A stretch of DNA of 64,000 nt from Neonectria sp. B-13 (GCA_002682825.1 NOKP01000011.1:806420-870419); one strand, 5' to 3'; counted from the first letter of the stretch, positions 1 through 11,364 are shown. Numbers and translations are program-made. Notes: generated by a model not told the origin, from the sequence alone.

Positions 1-1
1 C

Positions 2-1302
2 ATGAACGGTGATGAGAAGGTGAGGCATGAGGTGGCCACAATGCGAGCCATCCGCCAGAATACTACCATCCCAGTTCCTCAAGTCAGAGCCTGGGGGTTG
101 GCAGGAGACAACCCTCTGGGCTTAGGACCGTTTATCATCGCCGACTTCATTGAAGGCGAGTCTCTTGGTGCCATTCTCAAAGATCCCGAATCAGAAACCC
201 TGCGATCAGACCTCACCGAGGAAGCCTTCAACACGATCTATCGGCAGATCGCTAGGTTCCTTTTGGAACTCTCGAAGCTCAATTTTCCTCGGATCGGTAG
301 CTTATCTACGACCAACGACGATGGCTTTGGGGCGATGGTCGATTCGCGTCCTGTGACATTACGAGCGCACGAAATCCTTAGCCATGGGGGTGTTGACGTG
401 AACTGTACGTTCAATCTCATGCTCGTCTCTTGGATTAGTTCCGATCCTCATCAATTCTAGCCCCACCGGCGACGACATACTCGTCAACTACAGAATACTT
501 CTCCCATGTAGCTAGGCAGGGGAACCAACACCTACGGGAGCAGCTGAATTCAGTGGATGATGAGGACGATGCAAAGCGAAAGTATGTCTACTCTGGTCAC
601 TTTAAAGCGCTGATTCCCCGCTTTGTTTCGCCACGGTATGACGAGGGGCCCTTCAAGCTTATTTGCGACGATTTCCGCCCAGGAAACATGATCGTCAACA
701 ACCGGTGGGATCTCAAAATCGTTGGGGTTATCGACTGGGAGTGGTCGTATGTCGGACCATACCAGCTCTTATTTTCGCCGCCACGATGGCTTCTGCTCGA
801 AAGGCCGGACGCCGGGTACGGCGAAGATAAGCATTCCATGCGTTTGAGATACATGGATTACTTCCAGAGATTCATGCGGGCACTGGAAGAGGAGGAAAAA
901 ATGATGCAAGACAACAAGCTTGGGGCTGCGGCAAATGGAGATACGGAAGCCACGCTTTCAACACTGATGCGACAATCCATGACTGATGGCAAGTTCTGGT
1001 TTCACGAGCTAGTTTACTCGTGCTTCAACGGGCCCGATGCCATAGCCTGGGAGCAGCTCCGTGCCATGATTCCTCTCCGTGAAGACGTTGCAACGGCCTC
1101 AGAGGAGATGCATGATTTCACCCGGATGAAGATGAAGCATTTGGCTACGTACAACCTGGCGTGGGCTAAGAGGAAGGAGGAAATTGCCGAGCAGGATGCT
1201 GAAGTTCGTGCTTTGAGGATGAAGCAGGCAAACGCCAAAAGGCCGATCACCCCGCAACACCTTGGCGACCCCGGCGCCGCTGTTCCTTTGTCGAGAAAAT
1301 AA
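2..1302 (+). CDS. APH-like phosphotransferase family protein (5' end outside window)
   Basis: Coding segments are 2..404 and 461..1302. Removing a 56-base GTACGT...CTAG intron (405..460) restores the frame across a TCC Ser codon and gives 414 residues. Visible motifs are PVPQVRAWG in the N-lobe, CDDFRPGN as the catalytic loop (Brenner Asp and metal-binding Asn, with Cys where many members have His), and IDWEWSYVG as the second metal Asp. These place it in the aminoglycoside phosphotransferase/choline kinase fold, an expanded fungal family whose substrates are mostly unknown. Aligned by eye to the kinase at 23772..25277, the first residues here fall about 100 residues into the protein, so the true start lies upstream of the window. 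It belongs to the same subfamily as that gene (both have DDFR.GN and IDWE.YVGP-like stretches). Antibiotic resistance should not be inferred. Confidence 0.85.
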
Positions 1303-2236
1303 TACGAATGCCATTTTCCTTTATATAAAAGAGCCATTAGGTGCCCATTCTGATAGACCAAAGATTACTCTCTTATTTCCTGGAAGTAGACCGGATTCTT
1401 ACGACGCTGAAAGCCAGACGTTGAGGAGTCGATCCCCATGCCGTAACCGACAGTCCCAAGGAGCAGGAAGTCCATTTGACGGCAGCAGACTCCAAGGAGA
1501 GTGTGTCGGGTGACTGCCCGACGACGGCAGAGAGGAAGGCAGAGATGGGATTGGGTTCTTCAATTCATCCGATCGTTTCGTCAACAGACAGTTGTGGACT
1601 GGCAGGAAAAGTATCTGCTGATGGTCAAGGTAGCCTTGTGGAAGAAATTCGACACCGTCGTAATGCTGGATGAGCAGGTCCGCGCCGCCGGAGACTCGGA
1701 GCTGCGAAGGCCACCAGATCTCGGCCGGTACCGTGCTCCACTTTGGGCATCCGGCTGGGATCCTGCCGGCGACGGAGACGACTCCACTTCGTCGGCATGC
1801 CGCTCGGGACGATTCTGCTGATGCTGATGAGGATCAAAATAGAGTGCCAGCGGAAGCGGCCATGGCAGCAGCACGACGTCACTCGGATGGGCCTGCCGTG
1901 CACAGGTCCAAGGGAGAACGCTGAGCCGGGTGGCGTTGGAACTGCGCGGGACCGGACAACGAATTCTTTATTCTTCTTTGGTCTTCTTTGTTCTTCTAGG
2001 AATATATGCTATATGCCGAGTATAGACACAGCCTGCTGCCAACCGGTTCTCTACTGCAGCTTCCCTGGATCTAAAGCTTAGTGATAATATGGCGTCATAA
2101 CAAAGAGCAAACCACAGACAAAGAGTACCTCACAAATATGAGTGGTCGCCCACAGACAAACAGTAAACATAGAGTCTTATCCTTTCATTCACAACTTTTT
2201 AAAATCTCTAGACTCATCACATTCCAAAACCTTCCG
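1303..2236. other. Intergenic region with a helicase relic
   Basis: The 934 bases between the APH-like gene and the DUF7924-like gene hold the helicase fragment listed separately at 1501..1720. I see no intact gene here. A frame open upstream of the next ATG (2081..2236) is read as 5' leader because the likely start is 2237. Confidence 0.5.
1501..1720 (+). pseudogene. Relic of a PIF1-like DNA helicase
   Basis: One frame reads LWKKFDTVVMLDEQVRAAGD followed by SELR. This resembles the stretch that follows the Walker B region in fungal PIF1-like helicases, where a tryptophan- and lysine-rich segment leads into a conserved (D/T)EQ(V/M)RAAGDP-type motif. The similarity stops after about 40 residues. 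I see no Walker A, no Walker B, and no continuation into the C-terminal helicase motifs, so this is a fragment at best. PIF1-like genes are multicopy in many filamentous fungi and are often found as debris in repeat-rich regions. The assignment rests on recall of the motif, not on a search. Confidence 0.4.
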
Positions 2237-3869
2237 ATGGATAAACAAAACCTCTCCAGCTCACAGCACCACCGCCAACGAGCGTCTTGCGCGAAGAAGC
2301 TGAGCCACCCATCTTTTCCACCCCCAAGCTACTTTGACAATTTGCCGGAGAGGTTTCTAACGAGAACCGCGTTGTGGGAATTCGACCGAAGGAGTGCTGA
2401 AATCTCTTGTATTCCGGCGCCGCAAGATACTCGCCGTCGCACCCGACTCGCTGTCGCCAAGTGGAAGGAGAGCCGCCTATCAGCAGAGCACTTCATCGAA
2501 CAGTGCGACCTAAAGTGCTTGGAACAAATCAGGCGTTATGGAATGCATGGCGGCCCAGACCTAATGGACCTGAGAGGAGTAAGTGGTCTTTACAAAGACG
2601 TCTTGTCTGAGCTAACTTTTGCAGTTTTGCCCGCCAGTCCCCTTCGATTACATGATGAGTCTAAAATCGAGCCTCGGCCGCCGGAAACGGGCTTCAGAGC
2701 TCTCTTCAAATTCCAAGTCAGCGAACACGAAAATGACCAAGACTACCGGTCCATATGATCGCAACTTCGAGCAACATCTTGTCGATTATGGTGTCTTCCC
2801 TGCTGGTTATCGGTATCCTGACGGTCGCGACATCTCCGAACCAGAAAATTTGGATGAGATATTGCAAGCGCTTGCCAAACCTAGGGCATCACTAGACCAG
2901 TTGTCAAAAGAGGATTTCAGGAAGTTCGTCCAAGCTGATGATCTTGCGCGCAAGGAAAGAGATGTTATGAAATCAGTGGTATCGATTCTTGACGGAGACA
3001 TTCGGGATCCCAAATGTGTTACTGGTGGAATACAATTTAGGAACCTCCACCAGTTGACTGATGGATCTCTAGTCGCCGCCAGCCCTGATCAATACTATGG
3101 GGCACGCCCGGAACAGCTCCATCAGGAGGTTCGTGAGGAGCTTGGCGACTACATTATACCTTCAACTCAAAAGGACCTTCCCATTGCCCCGAATTTCTTC
3201 CTTGAGGCAAAAGGGTCTGAGGGGATACCCCATGTAGCACTTCTACAGTCGTGCTATAATGGAGCGTTGGGAGCAAGAGGCATCCACAACCTTCGAGCGT
3301 GTGGATCGCTCAACCCAACAACTTACGACAACAAGGCCTATACAATTACTGCAATATACCAGGCAGGAATCCTCAAGCTGTATGCTACTCACCCCATCTA
3401 CGTGTCTGCTGTACGAACGGAGTTTATCATGACACGACTCAGGTCAATTAGCCTGAATGATGACTTTGACACCTTCCGGAGAGGAGTCGCAGCGTACCTG
3501 AATGCGATAGACTGGACTAGAGAGCAGAGGGAGCAGGCCATAAAACAAGCCAACAAGAGAGTCGCGAAGCGTCCATCGACCCTAAGTGACACATCGGAAT
3601 CCAGCCCTGCGATCGAAGCCAACCGCGATGAAGACATGATCAGGAACCTTTGTTCAAATGCATTGGCTTTGTCCTACGAGTCCAATACCGACGACGACGA
3701 CGACGATTACAACGACGACAACGAAGACGACAACGAAGACGACGCGCAATCCCTCGATTCACAGCCTACTTCCAAAAGACGTCGCTTAACGAAGGCCAGT
3801 CGGACCCGGAAGGAGCTTGACCTCCCTCCAATCTCCGAGGAGGAAGAGGACGAATTGGAGGCAGCTTAG
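2237..3869 (+). CDS. Fungal DUF7924-like protein with PD...ExK residues
   Basis: Exons 2237..2578 and 2625..3869 flank a 46-base GTAAGT...TTTTGCAG intron (phase 0), giving 528 residues. The start MDKQNLSS was chosen because the frame upstream looks like leader. Residues 155-325 (NFEQHLVDYGVFP, YPDGRD, SPDQYYGARPEQL, FFLEAKG, then CYNGALGARG) match my memory of the fungus-specific family catalogued as DUF7924. P268-D269 and E308-A-K310 have the spacing and form of a PD-(D/E)XK nuclease core; that is inference. The C-terminus is an acidic low-complexity tract (Asp/Asn/Glu, about residues 455-480) followed by a basic SKRRR segment that could be a nuclear signal. The function of the family is unknown to me. 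A related architecture occurs at 20344..22056. Confidence 0.8.
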
Positions 3870-4857
3870 GGGCAAGATCAACTGCCGATGGCGTGTCCAT
3901 GGGCAATGACCTCTATGGTCTTCATCCGCAGGGTGTTTGTTGACATGGTTCGAGTCGCGTGCCGACTTCTGCGTTGCTTTTTTTCTTCACCCTCACCTCA
4001 TCGGTGATGCTCCCTCGTTACCGCTATTCCCCTTTGCTATTTTCTATTCCACGTCTTGGACCTTTGTTTTTTCTTTCTTTTCTTGTGGTTGTGTTTTACT
4101 CTGACGCTGCTCGTCCTTAGGTAGATGGGCATCGTGTTCCTGCAGTGAATAGTCTATAGACTCGGTCGTCCTATTTCTTATGCATCTTCTTTGCCTGCTT
4201 GTGAATCTTGAGAAAAGTTCCTTGAGAAGACAGTGAACTTAATGTAAATTGCCACCATATCCCAGCCATAATATCACACATTACACAAATGATCAAGGAA
4301 AGATTCAGTGTAGCCCACCAGAGTCGCGTCAAGACAAGCTGAGAGTTTGATGAGCAACAAGAATGACTGAGCAGTTATCCAGATACTGCTAACAGTACCG
4401 GGGGTAAGTTTAGTATCGATAGAAAACAAAAAACAAATTCGTTTAGTATTAGCTAACCTTAAAGGCTAGCTTTGCCCACGTCACCATGAGGGCGTTTGCG
4501 TCGATGACAATGACATCACTGGCCTCGTTTCTAGCGAATGTCGTTGGTGTTGCTATTCCTGGAACCGGGGTCCCCGGAGCTTGTCCAGTCGCGATTGAGA
4601 TATATCCCAGGAGTCAGCAGCTTAATCCGCTGCCTCAACACCAAGACTTACACGAGTGCATGCGGGGAAAGCGGCATCTTAAAGGCGGCATGCGGCAACA
4701 ATTCCGAGCCACCATCTCTCATGGGATCCGTCCCTTCCGAAGCCACCCGCCACCCGTGGTCAGAACAAAACTACAAGACGTCGCCAGTGTGTGCTTCAAG
4801 AGGAACTTTGGCACCTTGCGTCCCCTGTATCGTTCCAAGCCTACCCCTCATCTCAAC
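3870..4857. other. Intergenic region before the DyP gene
   Basis: Nothing recognisable is seen in 3870..4485. From 4486 the DyP frame is already open upstream of the chosen start at 4858, so part of 4486..4857 could encode an N-terminal extension (see the findings). Confidence 0.4.
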
Positions 4858-5787
4858 ATGGCCTCTCAACCGCAGCCTGTCGACGGGCCACTGACCCAGT
4901 CGGCCTCGTTTCTTGTCCTGTCCGTTAGCAACGCACCGGATGCCCTCCAGACGGTCCGATCGACGCTGGCCGGCCTGGAAGGCCTCTCCAAGAACGTCTC
5001 CATGCGCGACCCAAGCTCTGCCTTCTCATGCACCGTCGGCATTGGCAGCGACGTGTGGGATGGGCTGACGCGCTGGACGAGACCTGCCGAGCTTCGCCCA
5101 TTCCGCGAGGTCAGAGGCGCCACCCACACGGCTGTGTCAACTCCAGGAGATTTACTCTTCCACATCCGCTCGGAGCGCCGCGACATTTGCTTCGAGTTCG
5201 AGCGCCAGCTGCTGCAGAAGCTGGGCAAGGCGGTGACCGTGGTGGACGAGACGGTCGGGTTCCGATACTTCGACTTCCGCGACCTGCTCGGTTTCGTGGA
5301 CGGCACCGCAAACCCCGTTGGCCCTGCGGTGCCGGCTTCTGTCCTTGTCGCCGAGGAGGATGCCTCCATGGCCGGAGGGAGCTATGTCGTTGTGCAAAAG
5401 TACCTGCACAAGCTGGACGCGTGGCGGTCCCTGTCGACGGAGAAACAAGAGGCCATCGTCGGCCGCACCAAGCTGGACAATGTTGAGCTGGACGACGCCG
5501 AGAGCGGCCAGCGGTCGCACAAGACGCTGGCCACCATCACAGACGAGGCAGACGTTGAGCACGGCATCGTGCGCGACAACATGCCGTTTGGCTCGCCGGG
5601 GTCTGGCGAATACGGGACCTACTTCATCGGCTACACGCGACGGCTCTGGGTCATCGAGAAGATGCTGCAGCGCATGTTTGTTGGCGATCCGCCTGGCTTT
5701 CACGACCGCATTCTGGATTTTTCAACCCCACTGACTGGCACCGTATTCTTTGCGCCTTCAGCTAGTTTGCTGCGAAGCCTTGAGTAA
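4858..5787 (+). CDS. DyP-type haem peroxidase (YfeX-like class)
   Basis: This single-exon frame gives 309 residues from the ATG at 4858, close to the roughly 300 residues of bacterial YfeX. DyP peroxidases are haem enzymes that use H2O2 to oxidise dyes, phenolics or porphyrin-type substrates. Seen motifs: GFVDGT at 145-150 (the family GxxDG, with D148 as catalytic acid), a likely proximal haem His at H221 (SHKTLAT), and the distal Arg at R239 in IVRDNMPFGS, followed by YGTYFIGYTR. No secretion signal is visible from this start. The frame stays open upstream to an ATG at 4486, which would add 124 residues without resemblance to the family, so I prefer 4858. Class assignment is by motif and length only. 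Confidence 0.9.
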   Translation: MASQPQPVDGPLTQSASFLVLSVSNAPDALQTVRSTLAGLEGLSKNVSMRDPSSAFSCTVGIGSDVWDGLTRWTRPAELRPFREVRGATHTAVSTPGDLLFHIRSERRDICFEFERQLLQKLGKAVTVVDETVGFRYFDFRDLLGFVDGTANPVGPAVPASVLVAEEDASMAGGSYVVVQKYLHKLDAWRSLSTEKQEAIVGRTKLDNVELDDAESGQRSHKTLATITDEADVEHGIVRDNMPFGSPGSGEYGTYFIGYTRRLWVIEKMLQRMFVGDPPGFHDRILDFSTPLTGTVFFAPSASLLRSLE

Positions 5788-5991
5788 ACAAGTTTTGAGA
5801 TTCATTAAACCTCCCGCCCGACCTAACTAGTAAAAAGGAAAAGCAATGAATATTTCCAATTTCCCGGCAAGAAGTTCGCAAGCCTAGACAGCCTGACCGT
5901 CCAAGTGCTTCCATTTCGCTTTTGCGTCGACCCGTCATACCGATCGCGTTTCCATCTCTTTGCAGTCCTAGTTGGCGCCAACCCGAGGACT

Positions 5992-7413
5992 CTAACTAGC
6001 CTTCAGGCTCGCGCTTCTCACACCCGGCCAGTATATAAATTCCGCCCAGTCCCGCAAGGTTTGTAAGCCCATTACGATTTGATACGTTCCAGTGGCGGTC
6101 TCAGTGGTCCCAATTTTGATCCTATTCGCCGTCTCAACTTCAAAATCAACCAGAGTTGATACGATAAGATACCAGTCGTGGTTTTTGACGATGATGCCGG
6201 GTAGGAAGCAGGGCGGAAATGTCATTAGATGTGCGATGCTTCGAGAGGATTCACCCTGCTCTTCGATGTCTGCCACTGTGTTCTGGTCAGCAGTGGGACT
6301 CAATGACGCCAGGTACTGCATAAGTTTCCACTGTGCAGTCTGCCATCGCCTCAACCGATACAAAGCGTCATCCCAGTCCTCGCGAGCCCTCATAGTCTTG
6401 ATGCCAAAGGCAACGACCGGCTGGCGAAGTGGATGATACGTCATGTCGTTGATGGCGTGGCTAGGGAGTCGACGGTATGCTCTTCGTGCTGCCTGGCATG
6501 CGCAATGTATGGAGTTAGAGCATCTGAACGCGGAGTCGTAGTTGGGATCCACGTAAACACAAAAGTCGACTTTGCCGCCAGGAGAGCTGGCAGGGTCATA
6601 TTCGCGGCCGACTGATGCCGTTGAGCTAGAAAATGACACCCATGTTAGCTTTGCGACAGATATTAAAGGAGCTTTGCAGATGGATGAAGCTCACCGGGCC
6701 ATGACATTGATGAGATGCTTGGATGATCCCTGACCTGGTGACCGTAGAGCAAGCTTCAAGATATTCTGCACCGTCGGGTTCCAAGTCATCCGAAGAGGGG
6801 CGTTGTGACATCTTGTAGCCTGTAGCATTATTTTACAGATTTCGATCATCGATGGTGTTCGGTTGGCTTGACTATGGCGTGAATCAAGGTAGCGTGAATC
6901 AAAGTAGGTTTCATCTGTAGTGGGAATGGCGAAACAAGGATACGGGTACTCCAGCTTGAGAAACCCGGCCTGCATAGACCGCGGAAGAATTCCTCGACCG
7001 CGCGAGATCTCATACATGACTGCTAGAAAAGACTCGAGGAAGGGGTGCACATTTTGCAGGCCGCATACATCGCGCACTCGAATGCCATGTTCACTCTGGT
7101 CGAGGGCGTCGAGGTATTCCTCTGAAGAAACAGTCTCCCATGAGGGCGTCGGGGATACCTCGAAGGATGATCTCTGCGAGTATCTGAGGCTGACGTGTGA
7201 TTCCTCTGAAGAGACACTCTCCAATGCGGTCATCGAGGATGAGGTCTGGGTGGATGAAGTCTCGACGGACGAGCTCCGCTTGCGTTTGAGACTGACGCGT
7301 GATTCCTCAACGTCCTCATCGTCTCGCTCGTGATGGCCTTCGATACTGACACGCAGTCCCTCCTCGTGTGAATTGTCTTGACCAAGAGAGCTGTCTCTGG
7401 GGAAGGAGCTCAT
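5992..7413 (-). CDS. PD-(D/E)XK nuclease-like fungal protein with altered active site
   Basis: On the minus strand, exon 7413..6695 is joined to 6625..5992 by removing a 69-base GTGAGC...TTCTAG intron, giving 450 residues. The first 110 residues are Ser/Glu-rich and look disordered. The C-terminal half follows the pattern I recall for the fungal PD-(D/E)XK nuclease-like domain (PF20516): KVDFCVYVDP near 258-267, YHPLRQPVVAFGIKTMR, WDDALYRLRRWQTAQWKL, PGIIVKNHDWYL, and GTYQIVMGLQTLRDW. The Asp of the first motif is kept (D260). At the position where the family usually reads IETKR, this protein reads IKTMR (315-319), so both the Glu and the Lys expected in the active site appear replaced. It may be catalytically dead. 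No biochemical role is established for these proteins as far as I know. Confidence 0.75.
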
Positions 7414-8994
7414 CTCATCGGTCGATTTGTTGACTGATTGGGCGTTGGTGGATGGAGTCTGGATCGCTTGCGTGGAGTCGCCTGGTAGACGCCGTTTGAC
7501 GACGATGCAAGCGTGCTCGGAGAGTCTTCAGCCAGCCGGGAGTCTTAGTTGCAGTCAGATCAGCTTATGAAGACCTTGTATTGGCTGAAGCGAGGCGTCT
7601 AGTCTTTGTGGTGATGAATGTAGACTTCTGTTCTGTTGAAGGTGTTAGTACCCGGTAACTTGGTATGATGCAGCTGAGCCTTACTGTCGGATAGCTTACA
7701 CGGAACTAGTTGAGCAGAAGGTTCTAATGGGCTATTGGGAGGAGGAGGAGGAGGAGGAGGAGGAGGAGGAGGAGGAGGAGGAGGAGGAGGATGAAGAGGA
7801 AGAGGAAGAGGAAGAAGAAGTGACTCTTTAATGTTCTGTAACACAGAGAGAGAGTTGCTTTTGTTGAACGATTGGTTCTGGGGAAGTTATCGGGCTTATC
7901 AGACCTTCCCCGCTCCCGCACGGACATTTTTGCTAATGTTTGTGTCACAGGGCTGTTGAGATTCAACATTGTGAGAAGGTTGGTTCCCTGGCACTGATCA
8001 AAGATGAAGGACGCGGCTCAACTCTAGGTTGAGTTGATCCTAGATATCAAGTAAACTATAGCCGTAACTAGGTGCTAAGCGTATCAAGTGGGCACTTAAG
8101 TAGTATGCCCGCTTATCCTAGCTAGCACCCATGGCTTAGTAGACTCGATTCTCGCCGGGGTACATAGTAAAAGCTTCCATCCTCGGAATACGCCGACTGG
8201 GGAAACCGGAAGTCACCGAACGCGCAGAAGTGTGATTCGTCCACCGACTGTGCACTTCTTACACGTCGACATGCTGCAGCTTCGTCAGGATACAGTGGAG
8301 GGGCGGCCGTTCAGGCTGCGACTTGTCACGGGATGAAAGCTGAGCCCTGACCTTCGCGAGGCGATGCCATTTCACCTGGGAATGGATGTATCCCTTCTCA
8401 AGTATGTGCACCGGCATAATGGCTGCAGTGGCAGAGGAGCAAGATAATGCCCGGCCGCCGCCATAGTGACGTGACCTACCGCCTTGATGAAGCTGCACGA
8501 CCGCACTAAGATAGCCGTTGCAGATTGAAGGAGAGATTTTCAGGTCTCTACAAATACTGAACCACGCACACGGGCGGGTGGGGAAGTTCAAACACGCGAC
8601 TCCTATCATTGTTGACCGAGCAGTAGGCGCATCGTTCCCTCTGAGAGGCGGGGACGCGTGAGGCTGTCGAAGGTGAAGGCAGCTACACGACGCAACATGG
8701 TCGCAGTGTCATCCGCCGCATGATACGTGACAAGATCCTATAAGCTCACGGGTATTTGTCTTATGAAGTCATAAGGTGATGTCTCGGTTTCCGTGGATCT
8801 GGCGAAGTTAAGGTATGCGGATACAAAAGGTCACCGCGTCCAGCATGCATTCATAGGACCGGTATCTCGTGTCGCTGAATTGAGCAGTGGTTCAAATATA
8901 TCACGGGAACCCCAGTTCCGACGGTTGAGTTGCTTGGTCAATCTGAACCGACCGATCCAGCATACGCCATCGGAGAGAGCACTAGGGAGTGGGC
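7414..8994. other. Intergenic, microsatellite-bearing region
   Basis: This 1.6 kb stretch holds the GGA/GAA microsatellite at 7738..7820. Reading frames across it are poly-Pro or poly-Leu artefacts of the repeat. I see no recognisable gene in the rest. Confidence 0.5.
7738..7820. repeat. GGA microsatellite grading into GAA/GGA
   Basis: About seventeen perfect GGA units run from 7738 to 7790, followed by degenerate AGAGGA/AGAAGA units to 7820. It lies about 325 bases upstream of the start of the minus-strand PD-(D/E)XK-like gene, so it could sit in its promoter. Confidence 0.95.
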
Positions 8995-9600
8995 TCAGAC
9001 AGCGTGGAAGGAGAACGCGCCCCCTGCCTTATCTACAAAGGACAGTTGGGCACGCACTACTGGACCTGGACTTTCGTGATTCCATGGAAGACGAGACCCT
9101 GGAATCCATGTCTGCATCTTCGAAAGCAGCCAAGAATGCTTGAGGCAAGCACTCACCTGGGGAAACCGGGGAATGCCCTTCCTAAGGTATGATGTCCCAG
9201 CGATAATGATCGCTGCACTCCAAAGGATAAGTGTCGGGGCGGCTGGAAAGAATAATGAGATAGTGCCTTTCCATGTCCCCCAACGAGAGATGTGCTTCAT
9301 GATGGAGTATCCTGAAGCAGTTTCGTCTTTGTAACTGGCCACTCCCTCGACTATGCCGTTGTTGTGGTCATTCCAGGAGTCGGTGATGCTGAGTCCGTCC
9401 ACTTCCGCATTGTAAGCAATACCCTGGCGCAGCTTCCTTGTAATCAGGATTCTGCGAGCTGGATCGTCGTGCATAAAAGGCTTCACTCGCTTGTCGAGGT
9501 TGAGTCCCCGGTAACACTTCAGTTGACACAGCGGAAGGCAAACTAGTCTATGTCCGTCTAATTTTCTAGCGCATTGGCAGCAAGAAACCCACTGCCAACT
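8995..9600 (-). CDS. Unrecognised exon-like frame with one hydrophobic segment
   Basis: A minus-strand frame is open from about 9600 down to 8995. From about 9510 it reads like real protein: YRGLNLDKRVKPF, HDDPARRILITRKLRQG, a Trp/Asn-rich middle, ISRWGTWKGT, then a hydrophobic stretch (TLILWSAAIIIAG) that could be a membrane helix, and YLRKGIPRFPQ. A GTGAGT splice donor follows that last segment at about 9163, so the coding part probably ends there and the remaining frame is intron or chance. No convincing ATG begins it: it may be an internal exon of a larger gene or a relic. I do not recognise the family. Confidence 0.3.
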   Translation of the reverse strand, partial: SWQWVSCCQCARKLDGHRLVCLPLCQLKCYRGLNLDKRVKPFMHDDPARRILITRKLRQGIAYNAEVDGLSITDSWNDHNNGIVEGVASYKDETASGYSIMKHISRWGTWKGTISLFFPAAPTLILWSAAIIIAGTSYLRKGIPRFPQVSACLKHSWLLSKMQTWIPGSRLPWNHESPGPVVRAQLSFVDKAGGAFSFHAV

Positions 9601-10291
9601 TTTGCCTCTGCCTATTCGTCCGACAAGTGCTCGTTTCCGTATTTATTTCGCGTTCTCGAATACTTAAAATGACGAGAAACTGATCGAAGTGTAGCTCTCT
9701 CTATGTTTCACACACCGTAGGGGAGGCAGACATACTTCATGCTCGCAGTCTCGCTCTCGAACTTGTCCCTCCCCCGAAGTGCCAGGCAGGGAGCTAGAGG
9801 TACGCACACTACCCACCTCTCCACGCTGTACCAACATAATTGCACAAAGTAGCAGACATTATAGCTTCCACGGGCTGGAGGCTTGAATAATCTGTAAGGA
9901 TGCCATCATGGTATGAAGATGCCAGGCAGCAGATGTCGTCATCGTCGTGGATCGATGTGATAAACCGGTCGCGTTCATAGTGGACGCGGGACTGCACAAC
10001 GCGGCCTTTGAGCTGCTGTGGGCCGTGAAAGGAGGTCGGCATCTTGGGCTTGGATCAACACCTCAGGCGATCGAAATTGAGGAGTGCTCAAAGGTTGGTG
10101 AACGTAGGCGACTAGCACTAACTTTTTGGAGAACTCACGCGTGTCTCAGTAGTGCGCTGCACGAAAATGGTACGGGCACACGTGACCTGTATTCTAGATT
10201 CGTCCACCCATGCGACGGACTTGCGCATTTCAAAGCGCCGTCATCGTCTCGATTCTCGTCGGCAACCAACCCACAACACACTCTACAAACA
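9601..10291. other. Intergenic region upstream of Cwc24
   Basis: No recognisable gene. The Cwc24 frame is open upstream to 9947, but the conserved protein begins at 10292 and the extra residues do not resemble the family, so this is treated as promoter and leader. Confidence 0.5.
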
Positions 10292-11364
10292 ATGGCCGAT
10301 TCAACTGATGCCCCCGTGGCACCCGTCGCCGTCTTCAAAAAGAGGGGCGCAAAGGGAAAAGCGAACTTACGGAAACGACCTGCGACGCCACCGCCCGCCG
10401 ATAGCGACGACAGCGACTACTCTTCCTCCGAGGACGAGTCTGGACGGCGCATCAAGCGGCGCAAGAAGATGGCCACCATCACAGCTTCATCAAAAAACAA
10501 TGTGACTGGCAGCAAGGACCTGTCAGCCACGGTCCATGCCGCGAACCGTAGTGTTCTCATTACAAGCGCCAACGACGCCACGAAGCAGAGCAACTGGTAC
10601 GACGAGGATTCAAAGGGTGCCTTGTCGGCGAAGAGCCTCCTTGGATCAACACGGACAGCCCCGAAGGATGCCCAACCTGATGGAACATATAAGGGCCTTG
10701 CGAACCAGACGTCCTTTATCCAGAAGAACCCCGACGCCCCCAGCAGGAGCGTTGGACCGGTCAAAGCGCCAACCAATATCCGGACCATTACCATTATGGA
10801 TTACGCACCCGACGTTTGCAAAGATTACAAGCAAACAGGCTGGGTAAGTCGATTCCCCTACACTTATTACATTATTTTATCTAACTTTGGGTTCCAAAAT
10901 AGTGCGGATTCGGTGATAACTGCATCTTCCTTCACGATCGAAGCGACCACAAGCTCGGATGGCAGCTCGACCGCGAATGGGAGGCCGTGACCAAGGGCAA
11001 GAAGAACCTCGGAGGAACGATAGTGGCGAGTGCAAGCCGCGAACAAAAGGTGGACGAGGAGGATGATGAAGATGAGGCAATGCTGGAGAAGATCCCCTTC
11101 GCATGCATCATCTGCAAGGAACCCTACCGAGAACCCATCGTCACTCGGTGCGGCCACTACTTCTGCGAGCCGTGCGCTCTGAAGCGCTATAGGAAAGACC
11201 CGACATGCGCGGCGTGCAGCTCTAGCACAAATGGAGTATTCAACTCGGCGAAAAGGCTGAAGAAGCTTCTGGAGAGGAAGCGAGAACGGGCGGCGAAGAA
11301 GAGACAGGCAGCGCTGGAAGCTGGGGAGGCGGTTGATGAGGAAGAGGAAGCGGAAGAGAAGTAG
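10292..11364 (+). CDS. cwc24: Pre-mRNA-splicing factor Cwc24 (RNF113 family)
   Basis: Exons 10292..10843 and 10903..11364 flank a 59-base GTAAGT...AAATAG intron and encode 337 residues. Cwc24 binds the spliceosome before the first catalytic step and contacts the 5' splice site; its human counterpart is RNF113A. In order: a basic N-terminus with FKKRGAKGKANLRKRP, an acidic patch and a RRIKRRKK basic patch; a CCCH zinc finger (VCKDYKQTGWCGFGDNC...H, split by the intron between W and C); a linker; and a C3HC4 RING finger (CIICKEPY, TRCGHYFCEPCAL, CAACSSS). The tail is a Lys/Arg/Glu-rich helix. It lies about 750 bases upstream of atg3 on the same strand. Confidence 0.95.

Noticed and set aside
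7599..7969. Poly-Pro and poly-Leu reading frames
   Set aside because: They are produced by the GGA microsatellite in different frames.
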